Source: Blautia sp. (lineage in GTDB: Bacteria > Bacillota > Clostridia > Lachnospirales > Lachnospiraceae). Taken from it: a stretch of DNA of 24,373 nt. How positions within the stretch are numbered: the stretch's first letter is position 1; the number at the start of each line of letters is the position of its first letter. The stretch lies in NCBI GenBank assembly GCA_030841965.1, contig JAUUSJ010000052.1, positions 1 to 24,373 of the forward strand, written 5' to 3'. The translations under genes were made by a program, and so were the position numbers. Positions 24,317 to 24,373 of the stretch are shown in pieces. Under the pieces are notes generated by a model that did not search any database, had not been told where the DNA came from, and saw nothing but the letters and a program-made list of their open reading frames with translations.

Positions 24317-24373
24317 TTATAACTTCTCGGAATCTTCAGCCCTGATTTTATAAGGCTTTCAGACTCTTATTTC

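Overview
The window looks like a low-GC Firmicutes chromosome, most likely Lachnospiraceae or a close gut clostridial relative. The evidence is AT-rich codon use, strong GGAGG ribosome sites, a clostridial type MetA with glutamate 111, a RelP-type small alarmone synthetase, and an EQGI-repeat Rpn nuclease of the kind common in that family.

Layout. (1) 303-4330, plus strand: a tight housekeeping operon of a FlK-like thioesterase, RluF-type pseudouridine synthase, NAD-dependent DNA ligase and homoserine O-acetyltransferase, closed by a hairpin terminator at 4471-4518. (2) Everything from 4553 to the end that looks like a gene is on the minus strand, apart from one doubtful 30-codon ORF. First come a small alarmone synthetase and an ADP-ribosylglycohydrolase. 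(3) 6408-15518: a type III CRISPR-Cas effector of the III-D kind, in two transcription units with the CRISPR array between them. The upstream unit encodes a tandem double-Cas7 protein, a Csx19-like protein and a large Cas7-like RAMP of the TIGR03986 type. The downstream unit encodes Cas10 without an HD domain, a single Cas7-like RAMP and Csx10. The array (18 repeats, 17 spacers) reads on the minus strand from a clear leader promoter at 11307-11335. (4) 15699-18066: a broken Rpn copy, a three-gene cassette of small overlapping genes (one DUF4160-like), an SH3-like fragment, and a Cas6-like gene that seems to have lost its middle. (5) 18097-22519: a two-gene operon of a CARF-HEPN (Csx2/TM1812-like) RNase with a long charged C-terminal extension and a DUF3800-like nuclease fused to a TPR-like helical array. 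(6) 22818-24316: an intact Rpn-family nuclease and a broken VirD4/TraG-like remnant.

How it may work together (inference). Cas10, the Cas7-like proteins, Csx10 and Csx19 would form the crRNA-guided complex. Cas10 keeps both acidic palm motifs (the GGDD box reads AGDD), so it could make cyclic oligoadenylate on target recognition, and the CARF-HEPN protein would be the obvious receptor and effector RNase. The DUF3800-TPR protein sits 13 bases downstream in the same operon and is the best candidate for an undescribed effector. No cas1 or cas2 is present and the local cas6 looks damaged, so adaptation and perhaps crRNA processing probably depend on another CRISPR system in the genome. The island from relP to the CARF-HEPN gene is bracketed by two inverted copies of a small MITE-like element, and its accessory half lies between two 259-base direct repeats from Rpn genes, which suggests a modular, mobile defence island.
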